A stretch of DNA of 20,769 nt from an uncultured Alphaproteobacteria bacterium (lineage in GTDB: Bacteria > Pseudomonadota > Alphaproteobacteria > CAAHEQ01 > UBA3637). Below, piece by piece: positions 12,743-20,769 of the stretch (position 1 is the stretch's first letter; each line of letters opens with the position of its first letter). The stretch lies in the NCBI GenBank assembly GCA_934203105.1, contig CAKPYQ010000018.1, positions 1 through 20,769 on the forward strand. Reading direction: 5' to 3'. The notes below the pieces were generated by a model. It ran no database searches, was not told where the DNA came from, and saw only the letters and a list, made by a program, of their open reading frames with translations. Both the position numbers and the translations under genes were made by a program.

Positions 12743-14167
12743 ATGAAACAAAATATTTTTAAATCAATATCGCATCAAATCGGGCGCTTTTTTCACCGGC
12801 TTTTGTTGTGGACAAAGCCGGCATATTTGCGTCATAGAACGGTTTTTCAAAAGCAATTTGATTTAAAGTTACAATATTCTTTTTTGGGCTGCTTAATCGG
12901 TGTTTTGTTGGTGGCAACGTTGTTTATTGTCCGTCCGATTTCCTATATGCCCAAAGTCGAAGATCGTGTTGATATGATGCAGGAGGATCAGGATTTTGAT
13001 CAAGAAGAAGGCCAAAAAATGCCGCCTTCATCTGTGCCGCCGTTGCAAGGCGATGATCAGCCGATTATTCAAAGCACGCTCCACACAATAAAGACGATAT
13101 CCTTGACATTAAAAAAGAATGAAACACTGTCCGGATTGTTGAAACGGGCAGGGCTTTCTATGCAAGAAGCGCTGAATGCGGCCAAGTCTTTGGATTTTGT
13201 TTTTGATGTGCGTAAAATCAGAGCCGGTCAAACGTTTGAGCTGTTCTTTTTGGACGAAGACGATACCTTTGTCGGGTTGAAAACCGAAAATGCAAAAGGT
13301 GATATGGTTTCGGTTTTGAAAAACAAAAAGGGTGAATTTATTCCGCAATCCAAAGAAGGCATTATTGAAAATAAATATTTTGTGTTGGACGGTGTGGTGG
13401 AAACGAACTTTTCTGTGGCCGCCAAAGAAGCGCATATTCCAAATTCCGTTGTGCATCAAGTCATTCGCGCATTGGACGGACAGATTGACTTTTCAAAGGA
13501 TTTGAAAACGGGCGATCGGTTTAAAGTCTTATACGAACAAAAAATGACCGATACAGGAAAAGAAGTCGGCAAAAGTCAATTGCTGTATGTCGCGCTGACA
13601 ACGGCGAAAGCCACTTATCAACGTTATTTTTTCATTGACGCTATGGGTGTGCAAGGCTTTTATAACGAAAAAGGAGCCAGTTCTCCGCAGGTTTTGTTAC
13701 AGCGTCCTTTGGGCCGCGGACGTATTTCGTCCAACTTCGGTATGCGTTTGCACCCGATTTTGGGATACCAAATTCAACATAACGGGATCGATTTTCCGGC
13801 AAAAATCGGGACACCTGTTCCGGCCGGTGCCGACGGGGTGATCCAAAAAATCGGGCGTAACGGCGGCTATGGAAAATATATTCGTATCAAGCACAATAAT
13901 ACTTATTCTACCGCTTACGGACATATGGATGCTTTTCAACCGGATTTAAGGGTCGGCTCTTATGTTAAAAAAGGTGAAACCATCGGATATGTCGGTAATA
14001 CGGGGCGTTCAACAGGTCCGCATTTGCACTATGAAGTAATTAAAAACGGCAAAGCCGTGACACCGCTTAAAACATACACGATCCCGCAACGGGTTTTAAA
14101 AAACGATACTTTGTTGGCTTTCCGCCGTAAAAAAGCCGAAATTGATGCACTGATCCAAGCACCGTAA
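12743..14167 (+). CDS. M23-family peptidoglycan endopeptidase, membrane-anchored
   Basis: 474 residues. A cytoplasmic N-terminus (1-44) and one transmembrane helix (45-63) are followed by an acidic linker (70-110), a LysM/OapA-like part (about 120-170: LKKNETLSGLLKRAGLS), a second beta domain (210-310) and the LytM domain (320-440). Zinc ligands His346 and Asp350 (QHNGID) and His429, with catalytic His394 (AYGHM) and His427 (GPHLH), are all present, so it should be an active DD-endopeptidase, unlike EnvC or NlpD activators. The layout resembles MepM and Csd3. AGGTGA lies just before the ATG. It probably shares a transcript with the glycosylase gene. It converges with the solute-binding protein gene, 33 bases apart, without a clear terminator. 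Confidence 0.92.
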   Translation: MKQNIFKSISHQIGRFFHRLLLWTKPAYLRHRTVFQKQFDLKLQYSFLGCLIGVLLVATLFIVRPISYMPKVEDRVDMMQEDQDFDQEEGQKMPPSSVPPLQGDDQPIIQSTLHTIKTISLTLKKNETLSGLLKRAGLSMQEALNAAKSLDFVFDVRKIRAGQTFELFFLDEDDTFVGLKTENAKGDMVSVLKNKKGEFIPQSKEGIIENKYFVLDGVVETNFSVAAKEAHIPNSVVHQVIRALDGQIDFSKDLKTGDRFKVLYEQKMTDTGKEVGKSQLLYVALTTAKATYQRYFFIDAMGVQGFYNEKGASSPQVLLQRPLGRGRISSNFGMRLHPILGYQIQHNGIDFPAKIGTPVPAGADGVIQKIGRNGGYGKYIRIKHNNTYSTAYGHMDAFQPDLRVGSYVKKGETIGYVGNTGRSTGPHLHYEVIKNGKAVTPLKTYTIPQRVLKNDTLLAFRRKKAEIDALIQAP

Positions 14168-14200
14168 AGCGGGCAAGTAACAGCCCCTAAGCCTAAGAAA

Positions 14201-15274
14201 TTAAATCCCGATTCTGTTGCTGAAACCGGCTCGTCTGGGCTTTTTGCTGTGGGTTGCGTCTTCTTCGTTTAATTTGCGTCTTTCTTCTTCTTTTCTTTGC
14301 TCTAACCACGCGTCCAAGTTTTTGGTCGATTCAATTTGATCTTCCGATAACGTTTCTGTTTCATACATCAATGATTTTTGATTGATGAATTTATTTTCCC
14401 ATAAAAGCAGTTGGCCGGATAAGATCGAACGCAACGCATTTTCATCGTTGGCAACTTCTTTTAATTCTTTTTCCAAAGCGTCTTTGATAAAGGCCGCACA
14501 TTGGTTGCCGTTGGCATAAGACATAAAAATAAACGGCGACATCAACGATGTATTTGAAGCGCTGACAAAGTCTTTGATTTTAAATCGGCGCACTTCTGTT
14601 TCGTGGGCGTATTTGCTGGTGATTAAAAAGTCTATTTCTTTGCGTAATAAAGCTTGGTAAGCGCGGCTGGCACCGTTGACTTTTTTGATTTGAATGTTGT
14701 TTGGAACTTGCGGCATGATCAATTCAAACAAGTTTTCTTCCGAACGGATAAAGCCTTTTTTGCCTTGTAAATCTTGCAATGTTTCGGGGGCAGTTTCGCC
14801 TTCTGCCGGCTTTAACGTGACGATGATAATCGGATTGCTGATGTAAGCCGGATAAAAATAATTCATAACCGAATAAGTGTTTGCATCATAATAGTTTCCT
14901 ACCAAAATATCAAAATATCCCTTTGTCAAAGCGTATCTGGCTTCATCGTGATTTAACAGATCGACGAAACGATAATTTAATTTGTTTTTTTGCGCAAAAC
15001 GTTTAAATATTTCAATGCCAATGCCTTTGTAATTGACTAATTTAACGTCGCCGTCAAAAGCGTCTTTGATCCAAAAATACTCTTTCCAACCAAAGGGCGG
15101 ATAGTTCATATAGCCGGCAACTAAAATCGGCCGCTCTGATGACCCGCAATATAAATAACGTTCGGCTTTTTGTTCGGCGCGTTGAATGGTTTGATCTTCG
15201 TAAATAATCGCGTTTGCATTTAAAGCAAAACAAAGTGAAAAAATAAAACAAAATAATAAAAATGTTTTCTTCAT
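14201..15274 (-). CDS. Family-3 periplasmic solute-binding protein
   Basis: 357 residues. A signal peptide (MKKTFLLFCFIFSLCFALNA-NA) is probably cut after residue 22. The body resembles amino-acid-type extracellular solute-binding proteins (SBP_bac_3): ILVAGYMNYPPFG (50-62), a central GIGIEIFKRFA stretch, YFDILVGNYY and a hinge-type pattern in the second lobe. The C-terminal ~45 residues are an extra, highly charged tail (DAWLEQRKEEERRKLNEED then basic KKPRRAGFSNRIG) not usual for transport proteins. No ABC permease or ATPase adjoins it. It follows the histidine kinase gene after 13 bases, so it may be a ligand-sensing partner of that kinase rather than a transporter component. The ligand is unknown. 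Confidence 0.78.
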   Translation of the reverse strand: MKKTFLLFCFIFSLCFALNANAIIYEDQTIQRAEQKAERYLYCGSSERPILVAGYMNYPPFGWKEYFWIKDAFDGDVKLVNYKGIGIEIFKRFAQKNKLNYRFVDLLNHDEARYALTKGYFDILVGNYYDANTYSVMNYFYPAYISNPIIIVTLKPAEGETAPETLQDLQGKKGFIRSEENLFELIMPQVPNNIQIKKVNGASRAYQALLRKEIDFLITSKYAHETEVRRFKIKDFVSASNTSLMSPFIFMSYANGNQCAAFIKDALEKELKEVANDENALRSILSGQLLLWENKFINQKSLMYETETLSEDQIESTKNLDAWLEQRKEEERRKLNEEDATHSKKPRRAGFSNRIGI

Positions 15275-15287
15275 TTTTTTTAATCCT

Positions 15288-17516
15288 TTATTTTTGATCT
15301 TTTGCCTTTTTTGTCGTGCGTGCTTTGGCCGGCGCCTTTGTTTTTTTCTTGGTGGCAGAGGCGACTTTTTTTGTTTTTGTTGCCGTCAAAGCGCTTGCAG
15401 CCTTGGTTGACTTAACTGATTTTTTTGTTTTCGTCGTCTCTTTTTTCCCTTCCCAAATGACGCGCTCTTTGGGGAAATAGACAGTGACGCTTGTGCCTCT
15501 GCCTTCAATGCTGGTCATTTCTACGTGTCCGCCGTGCAATTCAATTAAATGCTTGACCAAAGACAAGCCCAATCCGCTGCCGGCGTGCGCACGGGTGAAA
15601 ATGTTTTCCACTTGCGTAAAGGGCGTAAATAATTTGGATATTTTATCTTCGGCAATGCCGATGCCGTCGTCTTTAACTTCGATTGCCAACTGTTTATCTT
15701 TTTCAAAAACGCGCACCGAAATTTGTCCGTCATCGTGTGTAAATTTGATCGCATTTGATAATAAATTTAACAATATTTGTTTGACAATCCGATCGTCCGC
15801 ATAAAGCCAACCGGCGTTTGTTTCAAAGGATACATTAAAGTGCTTTTTGTCGGCGTCAGGATATCTGGATACCAAATACATCACTTCATCGACAATCGAT
15901 TTAATATTGATATTCTTTTCATTCAAATGTTGGCGACCGCTTTCGACGCGGGATAAATCCAAAATATCGTTAATCAAAGAAAGCAAATGTATGCCACTGG
16001 AATGAATATAATTGATGTAATCGACGTATTGAGGGTTGTTAATTTCTCCGAACGTTTTCATTTGCATCGTTTCCGAAAATCCCAAAATCGCATTAAGCGG
16101 CGTTCTTAATTCGTGCGATACATTGGCCAAAAATTCACTTTTCGCGCGGTTAGCTTCTTCCGCTGCGTCTTTTGCCGCAATCAAATCCCCGATCATAATA
16201 TTCATATCGGCGGCCTGCTGTTCCATTATTTGTTTGTTCGCTTCCAATTCTTGAATCTGCGCTTTTAATCGTTCTTCAAAATTACGGATCGCAATTTGAG
16301 ACAATCGTCTGGCGCGTTGTTCTTCGATGTTTTTACACAGCTCAACAATCAAATTGCCCAAGCGTTCGGGGCGCGTATTGTTAAAATCATGCGGGCGTGA
16401 TGAAAAAAAGCTGACGACGCCTTCTACAACGCCGTTGATGACCATCGGAAAAGCGTATGTAGAACGGAAAGCTTCTTTATCGACTTGATACCAGTATTTT
16501 AAATAATAAGGAATGGTGCGCGTGTCGGCATATCCAAAGGCTTTTTTTAATGTAAAGACTTTGACGACGGCCGATTCTTTGTCCTCCGGATCGTCCAAAT
16601 TCAAAAATTGAATGGAAGGAACCATTTTTTTATTTTTAATGCTGACCAATTCCAAATTGATTTTTTTGCCGCGTGCTTTGCCGTAAAATCCCAACGAAAA
16701 ATCGTAAGCTTTTAAGATCGACTTTAACACTTGGTTGATTAAAAACATTTCGTCGTTTGTTTCATCTGCACTGCGTAAATACGACAGGACGGAAAATAAT
16801 GCCGTATAGTCTTTTTCAAACTCATCGCGTTGACGAAAATATGTTTCGTCATCAACAAGGAACAAAAACTTTTTTTCTTTGGCTGATAATAAAGTGATAC
16901 GGACGCGGGCGTATAAAGCCTCTCCGTTTTTTCTTTTTAAGTCCAGCTTAAATTCTTTGCCGGATACGTCCTCGTTTTTTAACAATTCGGCCAAAGGTAA
17001 AGATTTTTCTTTAACTAATAAATCCTTTAAAGACAGTTTTTCCAACTCTTTTATTGAATAGCCTAACATCGCGCTCATCATCGAGTTTGCATAAGTTATT
17101 TGTCTTTTTTCGACGGTCAAAATACCGATTTTTGCCCATTCCAGCAAATGACGTGTTTCGTATAAACCTTCCTTTAATTGTTGATTGTGTTGGAACAAGA
17201 CTTGCAGTTTTTTATGAATCAGCGTGTTGACGTCCGAAGAATAAACAAAGCCGAAAATACGGGTCAGTCCGATAAATAATATAGCTACCGTTAAGAAAAT
17301 CGCATACCAAATCATTGCCCTGGCGATGTTATAAGCGGTTTGTTCGGCGGTGGTTAAGTCTAATTCAATGACGCGACAGCTCCATTCATAACTTAACACG
17401 ACCATACAAATAAAGACGATCGAAGCCAATAAAAAACCCATAATCCAACGTTTGTATTGCCATAACATAAAGCGAGCTTGTCGAGCTAATCTGTTGCGTT
17501 TTTTGCTTTTTTCCAT
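15288..17516 (-). CDS. Membrane PAS/GAF sensor histidine kinase with Lys/Ala-rich tail
   Basis: 742 residues. Two transmembrane helices (about 23-45 and 66-92) enclose a short periplasmic loop of ~20 residues. Then come a PAS domain (about 120-225), a GAF-like domain (about 240-395), a coiled coil (396-458), HisKA with FLANVSHELRTPLNAILGF (462-480, phospho-acceptor His468), and HATPase_c with LLNLLSNAIKF (582-592), VKDDGIGI (614-621) and AGSGLGLSLVKHL (645-657). Residues 690-742 are a low-complexity Lys/Ala/Thr tail like histone H1 or AlgP. There is no receiver domain, and no response regulator adjoins it. The ATG has GGGAG upstream and a possible TATGAT -10 (17545-17540). It is co-transcribed with the solute-binding protein gene. 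The signal and target are unknown; the small periplasmic loop suggests sensing by PAS/GAF or through the partner. Confidence 0.9.
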   Translation of the reverse strand: MEKSKKRNRLARQARFMLWQYKRWIMGFLLASIVFICMVVLSYEWSCRVIELDLTTAEQTAYNIARAMIWYAIFLTVAILFIGLTRIFGFVYSSDVNTLIHKKLQVLFQHNQQLKEGLYETRHLLEWAKIGILTVEKRQITYANSMMSAMLGYSIKELEKLSLKDLLVKEKSLPLAELLKNEDVSGKEFKLDLKRKNGEALYARVRITLLSAKEKKFLFLVDDETYFRQRDEFEKDYTALFSVLSYLRSADETNDEMFLINQVLKSILKAYDFSLGFYGKARGKKINLELVSIKNKKMVPSIQFLNLDDPEDKESAVVKVFTLKKAFGYADTRTIPYYLKYWYQVDKEAFRSTYAFPMVINGVVEGVVSFFSSRPHDFNNTRPERLGNLIVELCKNIEEQRARRLSQIAIRNFEERLKAQIQELEANKQIMEQQAADMNIMIGDLIAAKDAAEEANRAKSEFLANVSHELRTPLNAILGFSETMQMKTFGEINNPQYVDYINYIHSSGIHLLSLINDILDLSRVESGRQHLNEKNINIKSIVDEVMYLVSRYPDADKKHFNVSFETNAGWLYADDRIVKQILLNLLSNAIKFTHDDGQISVRVFEKDKQLAIEVKDDGIGIAEDKISKLFTPFTQVENIFTRAHAGSGLGLSLVKHLIELHGGHVEMTSIEGRGTSVTVYFPKERVIWEGKKETTKTKKSVKSTKAASALTATKTKKVASATKKKTKAPAKARTTKKAKDQK

Positions 17517-17580
17517 AATAAATCTCCCAATATAAACGTATCATAGCAGGAAGTTGAAAAAAAATAAATAATTTTTTTGC

Positions 17581-17609
17581 TTGCATAAAAAGAACAAAAC
17601 GTGTACATT
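17581..17609 (+). promoter_or_regulatory. recA promoter with a LexA-box-like sequence
   Basis: TTGCAT (17581-17586), a 17-base spacer and TACATT (17604-17609) form a promoter about 100 bases before recA. The spacer carries GAAC-N7-GTAC (17592-17606), one mismatch from GAAC-N7-GAAC, the complement of the alphaproteobacterial LexA box GTTC-N7-GTTC. This suggests SOS control. The rest of 17610-17700 is a leader without an obvious structured element. Confidence 0.5.
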
Positions 17610-17710
17610 GTAAAAAGAAGAAAGAAAAATTCTTTTGAATCGACCGAAAATGGCTGATTTGGACGGTTCATTCAGATTCGTTTTTTAATTGTAAAAGGAA
17701 GGAATAAAAA

Positions 17711-18769
17711 ATGTTGGATAAAGAAAAAGCGTTGGGTGCTGCGTTAACACAAATTGAACGCACGTTCGGAAAAGGTTCAATTATGCGTTTGGGACAATGT
17801 GATAATGCGGTGGAGATTCCTTCCATTTCAACGGGATCGTTGGGGTTGGATTTGGCGCTTGGAATCGGCGGCTTGCCGCGTGGCCGTATCATTGAAATTT
17901 ACGGACCGGAAAGCTCGGGTAAAACGACTTTGGCTTTGCATGTGGTGGCGGAAGCTCAAAAAACGGGCGGATCATGTGCTTATATTGATGCCGAGCATGC
18001 GATGGATCCGTCGTATGCGGCAAAATTGGGCGTTAATATTAACGATTTGTTGATTTCGCAACCGGATACGGGGGAACAAGCTTTGGAAATTGCGGATACT
18101 TTGGTGCGTTCCGGAGCAATTGATGTGTTGGTTGTGGACTCGGTGGCGGCTTTGGTTCCAAAAGCCGAAATTGAAGGCGAAATGGGCGATCAACACATGG
18201 GTTTGCAAGCGCGCTTGATGAGCCAAGCTTTACGCAAATTGACCGCGTCGGTTGCGCGTTCAAATACGTTGATTATTTTCATCAACCAAATTCGTATGAA
18301 AATCGGCGTTATGTTTGGTAATCCGGAAACGACGACGGGCGGTAATGCGTTAAAATTTTATGCCTCTGTTCGAATTGATATTCGCCGAATCGGCGCGGTG
18401 AAGGATCGCGAAGACACGATCGGTAACCAAACGCGGGTTAAAATTGTGAAAAACAAAGTTGCGCCTCCGTTTAAGACGGTTGATTTTGACATCATTTATG
18501 GTGAAGGTATTTCCAAAACCGGTGAATTGTTGGATTTGGGCGTCAAGGCCGGCATTGTTGAAAAATCCGGTTCTTGGTATTCGTATCAAGGTGAAAAATT
18601 GGGCCAAGGCAAAGAAAGTGCAAAGGCTTATTTAAAAGCAAATCCCAAGAAAATGGAAGAAATTGAAAAAGCGATTCGTGCTGACGCGGGTGAGCTTTCT
18701 CAAAAAATGATTTTGGAAACACCGCCGATGGTGGAAGATGAAGATGTTGCTTCTGTTAGTGCTGAATAG
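17711..18769 (+). CDS. recA: Recombinase A
   Basis: 352 residues, the normal length. RecA forms ATP-dependent filaments on single-stranded DNA, drives strand exchange and triggers LexA self-cleavage. Walker A GPESSGKTT (65-73), Walker B LVVDSVAAL, the L1/L2 loop region with EGEMGDQHMGLQARLMSQALRK and FINQIRMKIGVMFGNPETTTGGNALKFY, and an acidic C-terminus (VEDEDVASVSAE) are all present. AAGGAAGGA gives a strong Shine-Dalgarno for the ATG. metK starts 13 bases after the stop, so the two are co-transcribed. Confidence 0.99.
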   Translation: MLDKEKALGAALTQIERTFGKGSIMRLGQCDNAVEIPSISTGSLGLDLALGIGGLPRGRIIEIYGPESSGKTTLALHVVAEAQKTGGSCAYIDAEHAMDPSYAAKLGVNINDLLISQPDTGEQALEIADTLVRSGAIDVLVVDSVAALVPKAEIEGEMGDQHMGLQARLMSQALRKLTASVARSNTLIIFINQIRMKIGVMFGNPETTTGGNALKFYASVRIDIRRIGAVKDREDTIGNQTRVKIVKNKVAPPFKTVDFDIIYGEGISKTGELLDLGVKAGIVEKSGSWYSYQGEKLGQGKESAKAYLKANPKKMEEIEKAIRADAGELSQKMILETPPMVEDEDVASVSAE

Positions 18770-18782
18770 CGAAGGGTGATAA

Positions 18783-19928
18783 ATGACTTATTTGTTTACC
18801 AGTGAGTCTGTTTCGGAAGGGCATCCGGATAAAATTTGCGATCAAATATCGGACGCGATTTTGGACGCTTTATTAGAGCGTGATCCGAATGCTCGAAGTG
18901 CAGTTGAAACGATGGCGACGACTAACCGCGTTATATTAAGCGGAGAGGTATCGGCTTCATCGCCTCCGACGGTCGATGAGGTGGAAAATATTGTGCGTTC
19001 GGTTATTCGTAAAATCGGCTATGAGCAAGGTGGTTTTGATTGGCGTAGCGTTCAAATTGAAAATTATTTGCATGCGCAATCCGGCGATATTGCTATGGGG
19101 GTTGACCGTGACGGTGCAGGTGATCAGGGCATTATGTTCGGATATGCGACGGACGAAGTGGCGGGTTTCGAGTATATGCCGGCGACGCTTTATTTATCGC
19201 ACGCGATTTTGAAAAATTTAAGTGATAAGCGTCATCAGGGCGTTTTAAAAGGTTTAGAGCCGGATGCCAAATCGCAGGTGACGTTAATTTACGAAAACGG
19301 GTGTCCTGTTCGTGCGGACAGCATTGTTGTGTCGACGCAACACCAAGCGGATATTGAAATTGCGACGTTGCGCAGTTGGATTTTGGGTGTTTTGAATGAA
19401 GTTTTACCGGCGGGGTTTATGTGCGCACCGGAAAAGCTTTATGTCAATCCGACGGGGCGATTTGTGATTGGCGGGCCTGATGGCGACAGCGGTTTGACCG
19501 GACGTAAAATTATTGTGGATACATATGGTGGAGCGGCTCCGCATGGAGGAGGTGCTTTTTCGGGAAAAGACCCGACAAAAGTAGATCGTTCCGCGGCGTA
19601 TATGGCGCGTTATTTAGCAAAAAATATTGTGGCAGCCGGTTTGGCAAAAAAATGTTTGATTCAATTATCCTATGCCATTGGGGTTGCGCACCCGTTATCG
19701 ATTTATGTCAATACCTTTGGTTCCGGACAAACCAGCGATGAAAAAATCGCGCGTTATTTGGAACATGAGGTTGATTTAACGCCAAAAGGGATTCGGCAGC
19801 ATTTGGGATTAAATCGTCCGATTTATTTACCGACGGCAAGTTACGGGCATTTTGGGCGCAAGCCGGATGAGGTCGGGCATTTTTCTTGGGAGCGTTTGGA
19901 TTTAGTTGACGCTTTTCAAAAGCTTTAA
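18783..19928 (+). CDS. metK: S-adenosylmethionine synthetase
   Basis: 381 residues, close to the 384 of E. coli MetK. It makes S-adenosylmethionine from methionine and ATP in the cytoplasm as a tetramer. Visible: SEGHPDK (11-17, His14 and Asp16), the signature GAGDQGIMFGYA (111-122), and the phosphate-binding loop GGGAFSGKDPTKVDRSAAY (255-273). AGGGTGA precedes the ATG. It is read with recA; with only 13 bases between the genes there is no room for a SAM riboswitch. A strong terminator follows at once. Confidence 0.99.
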   Translation: MTYLFTSESVSEGHPDKICDQISDAILDALLERDPNARSAVETMATTNRVILSGEVSASSPPTVDEVENIVRSVIRKIGYEQGGFDWRSVQIENYLHAQSGDIAMGVDRDGAGDQGIMFGYATDEVAGFEYMPATLYLSHAILKNLSDKRHQGVLKGLEPDAKSQVTLIYENGCPVRADSIVVSTQHQADIEIATLRSWILGVLNEVLPAGFMCAPEKLYVNPTGRFVIGGPDGDSGLTGRKIIVDTYGGAAPHGGGAFSGKDPTKVDRSAAYMARYLAKNIVAAGLAKKCLIQLSYAIGVAHPLSIYVNTFGSGQTSDEKIARYLEHEVDLTPKGIRQHLGLNRPIYLPTASYGHFGRKPDEVGHFSWERLDLVDAFQKL

Positions 19929-19940
19929 TATTTAAAGTTA

Positions 19941-19969
19941 AAAAAAGGAGGTTGCACACCTCCTTTTTT
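19941..19969. terminator. Bidirectional intrinsic terminator
   Basis: A 12-bp stem AAAAAAGGAGGT/ACCTCCTTTTTT with loop TGCAC has T-runs on both strands. It ends the recA-metK transcript on the plus strand and the Cys-rich protein gene (stop at 19978) on the minus strand. Confidence 0.9.
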
Positions 19970-19977
19970 GTTTTGAA

Positions 19978-20769
19978 TTAATCGCAAGCTAAACATCCTC
20001 CCGTGCCTACGTTGAGTGGATCTCCTGAATTGACACAAAAGCACTCGCCCAAATCTGGACAGTAGTAAGGACTTCCACAATATTTGCGTGGAGAAACATG
20101 TTTGCCTTGTTTTTCGACAGTACCGTTCGGGTATTTATCAACATAATCCCTAGCACAATAAGCAACACCACCATTGACAAGTATCCTAAAACTCCGTTCT
20201 GTGGTTCTGGGGGGAATTTTAGTAATTCCATAATCACCACAGCAAGTGCCGTTAATTGCTCCTACGACTGTATAGTCAGAAACGCCATAACCAGATGAAT
20301 TGACCTGATCTTCCTTTGTTTCACAGCATGTTGTACCGATGTTGTTTCCGGCGGAATCGTAATTCGTCACGCTGACTTGACCTTCGCCACACGGATTGGC
20401 CTTCACGCACTCACCGGCTTCGTTCTTTTCGAACCCGTCTTCGCAAAGGTCGCACTCACAAGTCAAGTCATTTTGCGTTTTGCAATTGGCGCCTTTTGCT
20501 GGACATTCGCAAGCCGTCCCGTCAGCATTGGCAACCATCGGCGACGAACATTCGCTGCAAGCACCATTCGTGCAAATCCCATTTGTACCACATTTGCCGG
20601 TAACGTTTACAATCGCCGGGCACCCGTTTTGCGTTTCAGTCGTTTGGCAAACACCCGGAGAGCCTATCGCAGGGCATTCACAGTGGTAATCTGTCGAGCA
20701 AACTTTCGGGCTGGCGCAAGCAATTGTGCTGTTGCATTCCGGAGCCGTTCCACAATCCGGATCCGTGTA
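19978..20769 (-). CDS. Cysteine-rich EGF-like surface protein, 5' partial
   Basis: The minus-strand frame is open from the right edge to TAA at 19980-19978, giving the last 263 residues; the start lies beyond 20769. An internal ATG at 20538 is just a methionine inside the frame. It has about 31 cysteines (12 %), in patterns like CxC-x-x-C, CC and GxCxxGxC (for example TCECDLCEDGF, GICTNGACSEC), typical of EGF-like or keratin-associated-like extracellular repeats. The last ~90 residues (GDYGITKI... to GGCLACD) are less repetitive and look like a C-terminal cap. No membrane segment or sorting motif is visible in this part. It is probably secreted or surface-displayed with many disulfides, perhaps a host- or matrix-contacting protein; no function can be assigned. 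Confidence 0.75.
   Translation of the reverse strand, partial: YTDPDCGTAPECNSTIACASPKVCSTDYHCECPAIGSPGVCQTTETQNGCPAIVNVTGKCGTNGICTNGACSECSSPMVANADGTACECPAKGANCKTQNDLTCECDLCEDGFEKNEAGECVKANPCGEGQVSVTNYDSAGNNIGTTCCETKEDQVNSSGYGVSDYTVVGAINGTCCGDYGITKIPPRTTERSFRILVNGGVAYCARDYVDKYPNGTVEKQGKHVSPRKYCGSPYYCPDLGECFCVNSGDPLNVGTGGCLACD

Noticed and set aside
18770..18782. SAM riboswitch before metK
   Set aside because: There are only 13 bases between recA and metK, filled by the Shine-Dalgarno; no room for an aptamer.
20396..20689. 97-residue plus-strand ORF opposite the Cys-rich protein
   Set aside because: It is the antisense reading of the Cys-rich repeats, where rare stops follow from the base composition of the real frame.

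Overview
The window looks like chromosomal DNA of a low-GC alphaproteobacterium, probably host-associated. The grounds are protein similarity: an alphaproteobacterial-style PtsP, RecA and MetK; a family-4 uracil-DNA glycosylase beside a TPR lipoprotein; a type II PMI-like cupin; and a lone VirB8-like protein. The AT-rich intergenic DNA and the cysteine-rich, EGF-like surface protein at the right edge recall uncultured gut Alphaproteobacteria, but the genus cannot be fixed from this sequence.

Layout. (1) Positions 1-1396 are the accessory end. A partial minus-strand ORF (277 to the left edge) diverges from a MORN/YwqK-like repeat protein (518-1060). Two identical 18-base sequences holding a 12-bp palindrome lie between them, one in each putative promoter. 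Both sides carry GC-rich palindromes and a dispersed 'agattcttc...cagaatgac' repeat. (2) 1397-2674(-) is an S41 peptidase with a consensus promoter. (3) A tRNA-Asp (2851-2928, -) has its own promoter and terminator. (4) 3030-7419(-) is a compact four-gene operon read in the order ptsP, truncated GlmU-like nucleotidyltransferase, small Cys-containing membrane protein, glk. It links nitrogen-PTS phosphorelay, amino-sugar nucleotide synthesis and glucose phosphorylation. (5) 7558-9924 holds a cupin, a convergent VirB8-like inner-membrane protein, diacylglycerol kinase and an OmpA/Pal-like lipoprotein. (6) A TPR lipoprotein (-) diverges from an uracil-DNA glycosylase, which is followed by an M23 peptidase (+). 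(7) 14201-17516(-) is a two-gene operon: a membrane sensor histidine kinase with a histone-H1-like Lys/Ala tail, then a family-3 solute-binding protein. (8) recA and metK (+) form an operon ended by a strong bidirectional terminator, which also serves the Cys-rich protein running off the right edge.

Most of the window is ordinary housekeeping and envelope biology. The parts least explained by known families are the paired palindromes and nested repeats at 1-1396, the kinase with the basic tail, the truncated GlmU inside a ptsP-glk operon, the Cys4 insertion in the VirB8-like protein, and the Cys-rich surface protein. No CRISPR array, transposase, integrase, rRNA or phage module was seen.
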